DNA of 64,000 nucleotides from contig JAGMVK010000019.1 in the NCBI GenBank assembly GCA_020747065.1, positions 1,054,001-1,118,000 on the forward strand, written 5' to 3'. Shown piece after piece: positions 1 through 10,625 of this stretch. The stretch's first letter is position 1. The number at the start of each line of letters is the position of its first letter. The position numbers and the translations under genes were made by a program. This DNA is from Cadophora sp. MPI-SDFR-AT-0126. Lineage: Eukaryota > Ascomycota > Leotiomycetes > Helotiales > Ploettnerulaceae. Under the pieces are notes generated by a model. It was not told where the DNA came from and did no database searches. It saw only the letters and a list, made by a program, of their open reading frames with translations.

Positions 1-3000
1 GATAGACAGCTCTGAATGGTTGTCGTCATCTTCTTCCTATGCATTGGAAGCATTGATGTAGCTAAGAGAAAACAAGACCTCTAGCATTGACGGTATGCGC
101 AGCGTTTGCTGAGCTTAGCTCACCGGCCAAACTCCATCCAGAGACAATCAAACGAACAACTCTTGACTTCAGACTTGGCAACGGTCTTCTCTCTATAACT
201 TAAATCATAATCAAAACCCTGCTCTGCTGGGTTCCCATGAATAAACAGCGCTCTGCAAGTCTGATGCACTTTTGAACGCGTCAAGGCCCGTTCACATTTG
301 ACAGTTGGGGATATCCTTCCTTCACTCCATCCCAAGTTCCCAATCAACGTGTGGAAAGTACCCACTCCGTAGGATAGTTCGTCTTCCGGGGGAATCCACT
401 TCTTATGGTTAATTGTCATCGATCCACCAGCTCGTGGTTGTTAAACCTTAATTGCATCACGGGTCTTCCTTTCTGTCACTGATCTCTTCCGGGACTTTGT
501 CAGATCTACGAATTTCAAGCGTCCTCCGACCGGTAGTCATTCCCCCCGATATTTGTGTAGGAGAGGTACATCATCTGTCTATCTCATCTGTCGGGTGTGA
601 AAATACAGAACTGTGCCAACCATTGGAGGTACCGGTCCGACCACGACAAAGATGGTCAATCTGCCATCCGATTTCTGATCCTATATTTCTGAGCCGCATC
701 TGTGCTCTATCGTCCTCCTTCTACTTCCAGCAACCATTTCACCACGTCCTATCTGTCACGAACTTGGCGTTGACTTCGTTCCTCTCCAGTCTCGGCGTTC
801 TACGCCCACGGTTTCAGCGCTCGTCTCAAGATATCGGATCAAACAGCACCCTGTCTGCGCACGGAACCGTTCGGTTTATCGGGATAATACCAATGGGCCC
901 ACTGTACAAGGACGGCTGGAGAAAGCTTGGTATTGAGCTAGGCTCGATGGGCGAGGCATGATGTTTGCACTGTTTGTGGTGGGCGTTGATGGAGGTTTGC
1001 GACGAGGCGTGTTCGAGGCTTGGCAGATGTGACGGCGATGAAATTGTCCTTCGTTGACTTCCATCTTTCTCTTTCTTTGAAACACCAAGTGTCCTGAGAA
1101 TGACCAATATGACGCATGTTCAATTTTGGTAAATGCTTCAAAAGAAGGCAGAGAGAAAAGGTCAACAAGGGAGTTAGTCAAGCGAAACTCTGTTCGAATA
1201 TGAAGAGGTGGTGGCAAGAGGTTCTCGCGTTCTCCCTGTTTTCCGGCTTTTGTTCAATCGCAAGTATTTCATTTGTCCAGTTACTTGCTGTAGAGTAGAG
1301 CCTTTTCTTTGGCCGTCGCTTCTTTAAAGAGAGGGACTGTTGCTCGTGCTAATGTCTTAAATGTTAGTCACAGTTTCTTCAGGGAAGTTCCAGTGGAAGG
1401 GCTCGCAGAACTTGTGCACGATTGAGATGAGTATACAGAGACCTGACAGAACCACCTTCGATGATATTTGTCTGCATTTTCTTCCACCCTTTTATCTTCG
1501 CCGGTCGTCAATATCAATCGCTCGCAATTTCTCCCTTTTCGGTTCTGCTCGTGACTTGGGGGAACATCGACCTGCCCAGGGTGGCGATCGCTGAGCGATT
1601 GTCGGGCGATTAAACTTTCAAAAAAAAATTCAATTTAACTGCGCCAGAAGCGTTGGCAACAATATCAGTTTTTGGGAAGTGTCTTCTATCATCGTCCCAG
1701 TTTCAAAATGCAGGTTTTGAGATCACAATTGTACTGTCCATTTCTTGTCGGCTATGTGTTCAGGTTTCACAGGAAGTAGAGATTGCCGTTGAAGCAATCA
1801 TGATGAAACGCTCATGGAATTGCTTAAGGAGTATGGCTTGAGAAGGTGAGGAGCTTCCGATATCAACATCATCTGCGGTACCCTCGTACTACGAACAGTG
1901 CCAATTACCACTCCAGACGTAAGAGAGAGGACTCCAGACGTAAGAGAGAGGACTTTTCAGATTTGGTGTTGACTATCTTAAATAGAGATATGAAAGCCCT
2001 CATAGTAACGACTGGAATTGAGTTGGTCTCTCGAATTTGGCAGAATCTCATGTTGCTCCGTGCGAACAGCACTAGCAATTTTCTTCGGCGATTTCCGGTC
2101 ACGAGACATCAACACCAGTGAGCTCATAACGGTTCTACAATCTGTGTTCAGGGTTAATTTGCTGCTACTACTGAAAGTCTGATATTGCTTGTGGAGAACA
2201 AAAGGATGCAATATCGAGCAATCAATGATGTGGCTGCGGGGGAGGAATCTTGGTTTGTCTCAAGCTCCTTCACAACACTTGCCTACGCCAGTCCATAGAG
2301 TACTCGAATTAAAGAGATATCCCAACATCAGATTGTAGAAGTTAGGAGAAGTACGCCACTTTCTGCCGTGACAGCATACCTCGACTCATGGTATGGAAAT
2401 CTTGGCCGACCAGCCGACAGAAGAACGAGGCCGAAAGGACAGAGTTTGAATGTCAAAGCGCTACCTTCTTGTCAGACAATCCTTTAAGATGCATTGTAAC
2501 TAGCTTGACCAAGACATCTTACTGTATCTCACTGCTGACAAGACTCGGGGGACGGAGACCGAGTCGAAGCACCAAATCCCTCATACTGTTGAGATACAAT
2601 CCGAATATACTGAAGCAAGAATGATCAATGGAAATTCAACACCAAGGAAAGTCTTTATAAGAAGAAGAAGAAGAAGTCCAGGCGAAGAAAGACACTATGC
2701 AATGGAAACTAATTTGCCATGAATTGTTGCCATTCTCTGCAATGCCATGCCCTCCACGTAACATGCCTCATTTAGCGCAATCGACACACCGAAGTAAGCG
2801 AGCGAGCAACCAACCAACCAAACTAGGTCTAATTTTGTTTCGGCCCATTATCCGAAGTGACAGATTTCTCACTCTCTTCCCCTCGAAACAAACACCTGCG
2901 ATCAACTCATCTCAACCTCCTCCCACAGTCGACAGCCCAGCTCTCTTGTAAAGGACTCCTCTCATCACCGCTCCTTTTTATCTTCTTCCACACCGTCCAC

Positions 3001-3487
3001 CATTGTTCTCAACGCGCCAATTGCTCATCCCTCGACTCGATTGGCTTTGTCGCACAGCGAAGCTGCCCCTCTTACCCACACGACAGACGCCTTGTGCTCC
3101 AATCACTCAGGCTCAAGCCGCAAGATGCCAATGATGACTGGAAACAGCGAGAGAAGATCTTCCCCAGATGCCCGCTCAGTGAAGCGTCAAAGTAAGTCAA
3201 TAAGCCTAGCAGAAGGGAGGGGAGGAAAGGAGAGAATGGTGAACAGGGCGAGTTGCTTCTTGCTGCGGCTCTCTCCTTTCTGCCCGCGAAAGAAATGACG
3301 CTGGCCTCGCCGCCTTTCTGTGTCGACCGGACGTCAAACCCGGCGCACTTCCACAGCATTACCATCTTTTCCTCTCATCCTTCCCTCCCTTCGAAGAACT
3401 CTCTCTCCCCTCAACACAGCCACAAATCCCCGCAGATTATCTTTGGATTATTCAACATAATACCTGGCGCAGCAGCTGATCGTCGCA
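1..3487. other. Gene-free stretch upstream of EMG1
   Basis: No open frame here shows a recognisable fold, a plausible splice set or protein-like composition. It holds a perfect 21-bp tandem duplication at 1911-1952, a short GAA run at about 2660-2676 and a CCAA run at about 2808-2820. From about 3360 to 3487 the + strand is pyrimidine-rich, as is common in fungal promoters and 5' leaders, and probably serves EMG1. Confidence 0.6.
1911..1952. repeat. Perfect 21-bp tandem duplication
   Basis: The unit ctccagacgtaagagagagg plus a final a occurs at 1911-1931 and again, unchanged, at 1932-1952. Two identical copies side by side suggest a recent slippage duplication. Nothing nearby gives it a function. 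Confidence 0.9.
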
Positions 3488-4292
3488 ATGTCAGGAACTC
3501 AATCTCTTCCACCGCCCGCACTCCCCCAGCTCGTCGCAGAGCAGCATGTTCCAATCCCATCCACCGACAAGGACACCCGCAGATTGATCGTCGTCCTCTC
3601 CAATGCCAGCTTGGAAACCTACAAAGCTAGCTTCGGTGGCAACAGACCGGGAGCGCAGCGTGAGGAGAAATACTCGCTGCTCAACAGTGATGAACATATT
3701 GGTGTCATGCGGAAGATGAACCGCGATATCAGCGATGCCCGACCTGACATTACACATCAGGTTCGAAAGACTTGTGATCCAACATCACAGTGGTCGCGGT
3801 GCTGACTAGTTCTAGTGCCTCCTTACCCTCCTCGACTCCCCTATCAATAAGGCCGGAAAGCTACAAATTTACATCCATACTGCCAAAGGTGTGCTCATCG
3901 AGGTCAGCCCAACCGTCCGTATCCCACGTACTTTCAAGCGATTTGCCGGTCTCATGGTCCAACTGCTCCACCGCCTCTCCATTCGATCTGTCAACTCCCA
4001 GGAGAAGCTCCTCAAGGTTATCGCAAACCCTATTTCTGATCACCTTCCTCCAAACTGCCGAAAGATAACCCTCAGCTTCGACTCCCCACTGGTGCGCGTG
4101 CGGGAGTACGTGGAGACCCTGGACGAGAAAGAGAGCATTTGTGTGTTCGTTGGCGCCATGGCTAAAGGATCTGACAACTTCGCCGACCAATTCGTGGACG
4201 AGAAGATCTCTATCAGCAACTACAGTCTCTCAGCAAGTGTGGCATGCAGCAAGTTCTGCCACGCCGCTGAGGATGTGTGGGGCATTATCTAG
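3488..4292 (+). CDS. EMG1: 18S rRNA pseudouridine N1-methyltransferase Nep1/Emg1
   Basis: Two exons, 3488-3760 and 3816-4292, give 249 residues, close to the roughly 250 of yeast Emg1. The 55-bp intron starts GTTCG, has a GCTGAC branch-like site at 3801 and ends TAG. It is phase 0 and joins RPDITHQ to [14 protein letters not shown], a stretch typical of this SPOUT-class family. Downstream motifs [33 protein letters not shown] and the C-terminal [11 protein letters not shown] also match. In yeast the enzyme methylates a pseudouridine of 18S rRNA and is needed for 40S subunit assembly in the nucleolus. The acidic or proline-rich N-terminal tail is short here. The start ATG follows a pyrimidine-rich leader. 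Function is assigned by family resemblance with high confidence. Confidence 0.93.
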
Positions 4293-5794
4293 TCAGCCTC
4301 GCTGTTCTACACCCCCCGGAACTGATTGACAGGACTAAATCACTCGACAAAGATAGCGGAGCGCTTCGGTCAACATTCGAATTGGTTGGAGGAAAGGAGG
4401 GAGATTGGTCGATTTCAAAGGTGAAAGCGGGACCTGCGGTACGACGACGATCCTAACATCGTCTGTTCTACCTCGGGTGGCCGGGCTTGGTTGTCTGTGT
4501 GCTCAGTCGTTCTTTTTACAACACAAAAGATCAGGCGTTCAACATCAGATCCAAGACGCTTTAGTCGTCTTCGTAGGCAACTCAACTTGTTCTACATCTC
4601 TTTTGTCCTTTAAATCCAGAAGCTTAGTAGCTTTTGGAAGTCCCCAATGCGAGTTGGATCTTTGCTGGATGTTTTGCTTGGCCTCCTTGCTGAACATTAG
4701 AACACAAGCCCGGTCGTTGGGATCAGATAGCTCCACATCCCACACGTTGGTATCAAGCTAGCCTCATGTATAGACGACCTCATGTAGCCTGAGGTCAATA
4801 TGGGAGAAACATACGAAAATATGAGGGTCCATTCAATGACTGGCAAAAGCCTTCTCTGATCGCCTTGCAAATCCTTACGTGGACATCAATTTGGGACCGT
4901 CAAATAACTTTTCGGAGTCACATGCGAGAACAACCATATGCAATCGTTTCATACTGATCGAAAGCCACAGATTCATCTCATCTTCCACTCTCATTTGTTC
5001 ATGGTTTCCGCCTCGACAAGATTCCCCACCATAGCCACCAAAAAGGCCGCAGGAACGGGACCCTATTCGACAACAACGCACCTCCGGACCCAATCGCAGA
5101 CTCGAGGCGATCGCACATATGCACCGACATGCATCTCACGACTTATCGGGAGATCAACCGCAAAGGCCCAGTAATTCGCTCGGGAAACGTGGCATGCGGA
5201 GAGAAAAGCTACAAGGGTTCAAAGGCCCGCCATTTGCGTTTGTACCTGTGTTGTTGCCCAACTGTGGATTGTGCTACGGCGATGTCGCTCCATTGTGCAG
5301 TGCTGCAGGGGGCAATTGCTGATAGAAGTACCTCTGTACATGAGATACTTTATACAGATTGTGCAGGCGGTCGTGGCCTACCCAACGACTGGTAATCAGA
5401 TCACAGCCTCGAGGCGCACTGAAAGGGGTTCAGTCCTATTGTGGTGTTGCAAGTGGGTAACACAGCGCACTGAACATCTCACTTTCTCACTTAGTGAGTG
5501 GGAATTGCATCTGCAGGCGCTTGACTCGCCTCGTCTCACGTTGTCAGCTACACTGCACCTTCATACATAAGACGATGGGCAGAGAAACTTCAGCATCTTC
5601 TATGTTTCTTCTGTTGTCCCAGATCTACAGTACATACCGTCGTCCCTCATCCTCCCACCTTAAGATCTTCAGGACTAATATTTCACTGCAAAACTCTGTT
5701 ATAAATTTTCTCCGTCGCTACGTTTGTTTGGTTGGTTGATTGCTTTTTGTCCCGGCACGAGCCGTCCCCCATCTTTTCGTTTGCATTTTCGACC
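4293..5794. other. Intergenic, EMG1 to glycine-zipper protein
   Basis: About 1.5 kb with only short overlapping frames that look random. The last 200 bases before 5795 are pyrimidine-rich and contain tttgtttggttggttgattg, consistent with a promoter and 5' leader for the next gene. Confidence 0.5.
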
Positions 5795-7498
5795 ATGGCG
5801 AGCGACCCGCCTTTAATACAAGTCGCCCATCTCCCCTCCGCCGCCTCCTTCTACGGCTCCCTCACACAACCTCTCGGCCTACAATTCCTCTCCGCAACCC
5901 CAGTTTCCCCAGCTTGTCTCCATTTTGGCTACGTCCAACAGAGTCCTTCCGGTCCTCGAAAAATCACCGTCTTCACCGTCTCACAAGCAGCGCACCCCCG
6001 TCTCTCGCACATCACACTATCCGCCCCAAGTCCGAAAGCAGTCTACGATTTCCACGGCAAGAGCTTACTGCTCAATCAAGATCGAGGGAGGGGAGAGAAC
6101 ACATTTGATCAGGAAGAAGACGAGGAACGAGCTCTCACGCGAGACTTCGATGGTAATATGATCGAAGCCGTTTACAGCACGCGAGCATCACGGGGTGCAG
6201 CACCCCGCGGTCCACCAGCAATTGAGCCAGCCGGCTTAGACAAGGAGAGCAGACGAGTCCTAGAATGGCAGCAGGATGTCGCCCGTAGCATATCTGGCTC
6301 CCAAGCACCAGGCTCTCAAGCCGGCTCACATGTCGGACATCGTGAGGATCAAACCGGCCCAGGCACTTTCCGCAGAGCAGACACATTTCCCTCTGACTTC
6401 GGCCGCGAGAGACCTATGCGTCTAGTCCGAAGAGAAACAGTCACCACAGAGCACTACAGCCAAGCTGAGCGCGAGCGCCAGGCAGGCGCTTCTGGAGGTA
6501 TAAGCGGCAAAGCAGTCATAGGCACACTACTCGGTGCAGCAGCAGGTGCAGCATTCGCTTACGCCATGACTCGCTCTGAAGACCCCCCATCAACAACCTC
6601 AGTCCGGCGATCATCCGCACCACAATACACACACGAGCCCATCCGCATGGAAGACCGCGAGCGGGTCGTCGAGACCAGAACAATCCCAGCACGCAGCTAC
6701 GTCTCTGAACGCGCCAGAGACAGAGATGTCCAGCCGCGATACGTTCAATATACCATCGCCGCTCCACCCCCTAGAATCACAGCTCAGCCCGAGCTCGCAA
6801 GGATAGAAGAGCGCAGCCACGTGAGCACGCGCTCTCGACGCAGCGGCGGCAAAGAAAGAGAAGGCAGCGAAGTCAGCAAGCGATACGAACGCCCTCTCAC
6901 CATCCTCCCCGCCCCAAGTCGCAACAGAAGTCCAGCCAGTCATGTCAGTCGTCGGAGTAGGAAATCCGGTTCTGGGTCTGGTACTGGCTCGAGTCTGGAA
7001 AGGGAGAGGAGGAGAACGAGCCCTAGGGATAGGGAAGGGGAGAGAGAAGGCGAGAGCGAGTACATGTCCGCACGGAGCCACCATACCGCCAGCACCATCA
7101 AGCCCGCCGTACCTCAACCCCCAAGTTCTCGCGTCAGTTCGTCGACAATACGTATCGTGCCTCAGCCACCTGACGCGAGGGACCTGGATCCAGACCGCAA
7201 GAGCTACGTCTCTGAGCGGGATCGCGATGCTGGCCGTGATAGAGACAGAGACAGGGAGAGGAGAAGCACCGTCTCAGCTCGCCAGGTTCCTCTCCCGCCT
7301 TCCACAGTCATGAGTGCGCACCAGGTGCCATTGCCGAGGAGTATGGCTTCTGGTATCGGTGGTGGCGGCGGGTATGCAGCGAGTGTGGCGCCGAGTGATA
7401 GTGTGAGTTCGGTGGGGAGTAAGAGGGAGAGGGAGAGGTTGAGGGAGAGGATGCATGTTAGAGGGCCGGCTGGGGGTGTTATGTGGGGTCATGGTTAG
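5795..7498 (+). CDS. Glycine-zipper, Arg/Glu/Ser-rich protein of unknown function
   Basis: A single-exon frame gives 567 residues from the ATG at 5795, which sits in a good context (gaccATGgcg). An in-frame ATG at 5732 would add 21 residues but has a weaker context. The first 120 residues look folded and hydrophobic (QVAHLPSAASFYGSLTQPLG). Residues about 233-262 (GISGKAVIGTLLGAAAGAAF) form a small-residue glycine zipper long enough to cross or insert into a membrane. The remainder is low-complexity: RERE/DRDRDRE runs, repeated RSYVSERDRD-type blocks and SRRSR motifs, so it is probably disordered and phosphorylated. I do not recognise a named family. Similar long R/E/S-rich proteins are common in Pezizomycotina. 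No intron is needed. Confidence 0.75.
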   Translation: MASDPPLIQVAHLPSAASFYGSLTQPLGLQFLSATPVSPACLHFGYVQQSPSGPRKITVFTVSQAAHPRLSHITLSAPSPKAVYDFHGKSLLLNQDRGRGENTFDQEEDEERALTRDFDGNMIEAVYSTRASRGAAPRGPPAIEPAGLDKESRRVLEWQQDVARSISGSQAPGSQAGSHVGHREDQTGPGTFRRADTFPSDFGRERPMRLVRRETVTTEHYSQAERERQAGASGGISGKAVIGTLLGAAAGAAFAYAMTRSEDPPSTTSVRRSSAPQYTHEPIRMEDRERVVETRTIPARSYVSERARDRDVQPRYVQYTIAAPPPRITAQPELARIEERSHVSTRSRRSGGKEREGSEVSKRYERPLTILPAPSRNRSPASHVSRRSRKSGSGSGTGSSLERERRRTSPRDREGEREGESEYMSARSHHTASTIKPAVPQPPSSRVSSSTIRIVPQPPDARDLDPDRKSYVSERDRDAGRDRDRDRERRSTVSARQVPLPPSTVMSAHQVPLPRSMASGIGGGGGYAASVAPSDSVSSVGSKRERERLRERMHVRGPAGGVMWGHG

Positions 7499-10400
7499 TT
7501 GGGCTCATAGGTATTGATATCGACAGTGGAATTGGTATACAGGACAGCTTTGTTTTCCTTTGGATTTGGGTCGGGAGTCGGGGATTGGTGCATGTGGTGT
7601 GGATATTGGGTATTGCTTTGATTCTTTAATACTTTATGTGGCGGTTTGTTGTATGGATGGATGGGTGGATAGAGTGAACTGTGCTTGCACTATCGCACTT
7701 CAAGTCCATCCTTCAAGCTCACCTCACATCACATTTTCAGGCATGATCATGATTTTGCATCGGCTGGTCTTCCATCTATTCATTACATTTCTTTTGAACC
7801 GATATCTTGGTTATGACCTTTTCACGATTGCTTTCACGGAGCCTCCAGTCGATGGCGGATATCTTAGTGTCTCGTCATCACGGCTTTGCTCATATATATT
7901 TAGACAATCAATCGCTTGATACCTCTACCTCCGAAGCTCTTCTCACCTCTCAGTTAATCTGAACTGCTCGCCTAATTGCTCATTGTCTACAAATCAGCTA
8001 TGCGCAATCATCTCTACATATTCGTTGCATATAGAACTTAGACACTGTTCTTCTTCCTCACAGTCCTATGCGAACTCTGTCAAGCATCCCTTCTCGTAGA
8101 GGAGTCATTTTTCCATCTCACCCCTTCCCATTCATCTCCCCGGTCAAATCCACATTCCTTGAATCTTTCGGTCTTAGCTCAAGCCCAAATGATATTCCTG
8201 CTCCTAGGTGATTCCACAGTACGTATTGGATACATGCTATTTGGATTGACTGGATTGTGTTTAGGGTTATTGATACGAGAGTTTGTCCTTCCGCAAAATT
8301 GGAATGAGTTGAGACGGGGAGAAGGGAGAAAAGGAGAAGGTATGGGTATGTGTAAATGCCGAACTCGACTTCCAATAATGCATTGGGATTCGTCATTTGA
8401 TGAGTATTCCGACACCATAGTCTGGTTTGTAGCCAAGAAAGCGAGTGAGGGGCAGCTAGCCTCAACGCCTGCCCAACCAGCGATGGATTTTTTTCTTATC
8501 TTCTCCCTCAAAGCCTTCTTTTTTTCACTCCCGAAAGTTAACTTCTATAGGAGTACCATAGGCACGGTAGAGTATTGGGGCAGATAAGTGATCAGTTGCT
8601 CACTGGCCAGGTCATCTTTCCCGCTTTTGATACAAAACTCTCCTCTGCTTATCAAGAGAAGAGAGAGATTCGCACAGACGGCACGGTAAGCTCTGGAGAT
8701 GACGAAGGAAGGAAGATAGCGTGGGGAGGAAGGGGGGCGAGGGGTTGGGCTAGATGTTGATAGACAGGGTACTGTCCGTGTAGTATTCGGGAGTTTCGGG
8801 GAACGTCCCTGGGGAAGTGCAGGCTGAAGTTTAAATACTAAATGGTTTGATGGAGATCGCGGAATGGCTCGTGCCGATTTTCGGCAGCAGTGTAATGTGT
8901 ACAGATGGATGTTTTGTCCATGAATGGCTGAGCTTTGATGGATTGTTTTGACACGGGAAGGCGAGGGGAGGTAACTTTTGTGCCGGGTGAAACAGACAGT
9001 TAGAAACTATAGACCAACGGTAATGGCTTGTCGACTCTTCTTTCGTCTTTCTCATTGAGTTATTTTCCAGGCTTGAGTTCAATAAATGCTGCAATGGAGA
9101 GTTCGAGCATGTGTATGTCGAAGTGTCCCGAAGGCAAGCCCTAAGATTCGGGACCGAGCCGGAAGAGAGGGGGAAACCTGGCGATTAGATTTATGAGTCC
9201 AGGGTTAGAGCATGAAGATCGGCTATGTTCCTTGGTGAAGGGACTTGATGCCGCTTGCTATTTAACTTTTGAGATGAAGGGGTCTATCGTCTTGGGTTAC
9301 ATTTAGGCTTACTAGTTGATACCTACGCACCCCTTGTACACCAGGGAAATCTCTAGTAATCAAGTGCTAACTCAAAGGTCTTCTTACTGTTTGTTTGTAT
9401 GTTACAGAAACACGCATTCACCACGCGAGGCACAATAAACCATCTGTATATCATCCACCAGACGATTGTTTGATATTGCTATGCCATGTGGGGAACACAA
9501 CATGTTTGGCTTCCATCTGCACCATTTCATCACCCTAGTTACCGGCACGTTTCACCGCCATCTGCCCACCGCGCGGTATCTTTCTTGTCAGATAGCGTGA
9601 GGGGTCCTCCTGCACTGTCTTCAAGCTAGTAGATGCATTAGCACAAGATGTTGGATCGGGTAGGTCCCTAGTGCTCGAGCAATCCTCCGAAAGGCTCAGC
9701 TGGGTGCTGTGCCCGGCTCCCCTGCTACCAGTACAAGGGATGTGGAAATGCGTGCAATTGCCATGCTATGAATCCTTGCTATTGTATCACTGCAACAATA
9801 CATAAGCAGATTATTGAGGTCCGGTGCCCCCTCTGTGGTCGTCCCTCGCTTCAGGTCGTCGTTGATGCCCATCTCGCTTCGCGTGTCACTCGGACATCAA
9901 CTGATGTCATCGGTGAAGGGCTAGCAGGCTCGATGCATCAGGGTCCAACCCACCTAACCCTCCCAAAGCATCTACTGTCAAGCGGCTCAGCCAGTCACTT
10001 TAAGCTCTTCTCTTACACGCCCTTGAAGCTTTCGCCTTGCCATTCCGCAAAGGGCAACCGCCTCGATGTTCTCTACGTCTAGAACGTCGGGAGCCTCCAA
10101 CGGCCGCTGAACTTATCGTCACAGTGCCGATCATGCGCTCGGTTTGTGACCTGCTAACCGCCTAGAGTGGAGACGATGGAGAAGGTGTGGGTATGAGCGC
10201 GGACCGGGACTGATATTGGTACTTTCACGCTACGACTGGTGATGACTGTGACTGGAAAAGACACTGGGGCTGGCGCTCCGAGGATTGGGAATTGGGTGGA
10301 ACCGCCATCCTACCCTATCCCCTTCCAGTTGGCGGCTTTCCTACTGGCCTTGCGAAGGAAAGAAGTACAGCTGTCAGGCTGGAAACTCGAGATTACTCTC

Positions 10401-10625
10401 TTCACTTCACCTGGACCGGAACGACACCAGATTGCTATGCTGGCTATGACAACAACTATGCGTGGAAAGCGAGTCGAAGCAGACTAGGGGACTATTAGGT
10501 CTTCGAATCTGTGGTCTTGAAAGAGTATTTGCCGTGTGAGCAAACTCTTCCAGGGCTGGAAGGCAAACAATCGGCCAAGGAAGTATTTTTTTTTTCCAAT
10601 TCTGCATCCAAATGCATCAGAGAAC
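7499..10625. other. Gene-poor 3.1 kb before the histidine kinase
   Basis: Open frames here (for example at 7560-7919 and 8159-8587) overlap on both strands and resemble no family, so I treat them as chance. A run of ten or so T at about 10587-10597 lies just before the kinase start. The right end probably contains the kinase promoter. Confidence 0.5.

Noticed and set aside
452..961. 169-codon + strand frame near the left edge
   Set aside because: It overlaps two equally long frames on the - strand, has a random composition and no family-like motif or splice support.
7560..7919. 119-codon + strand frame after the glycine-zipper gene
   Set aside because: It follows closely on the stop codon, is A+T-rich and is best read as 3' UTR.
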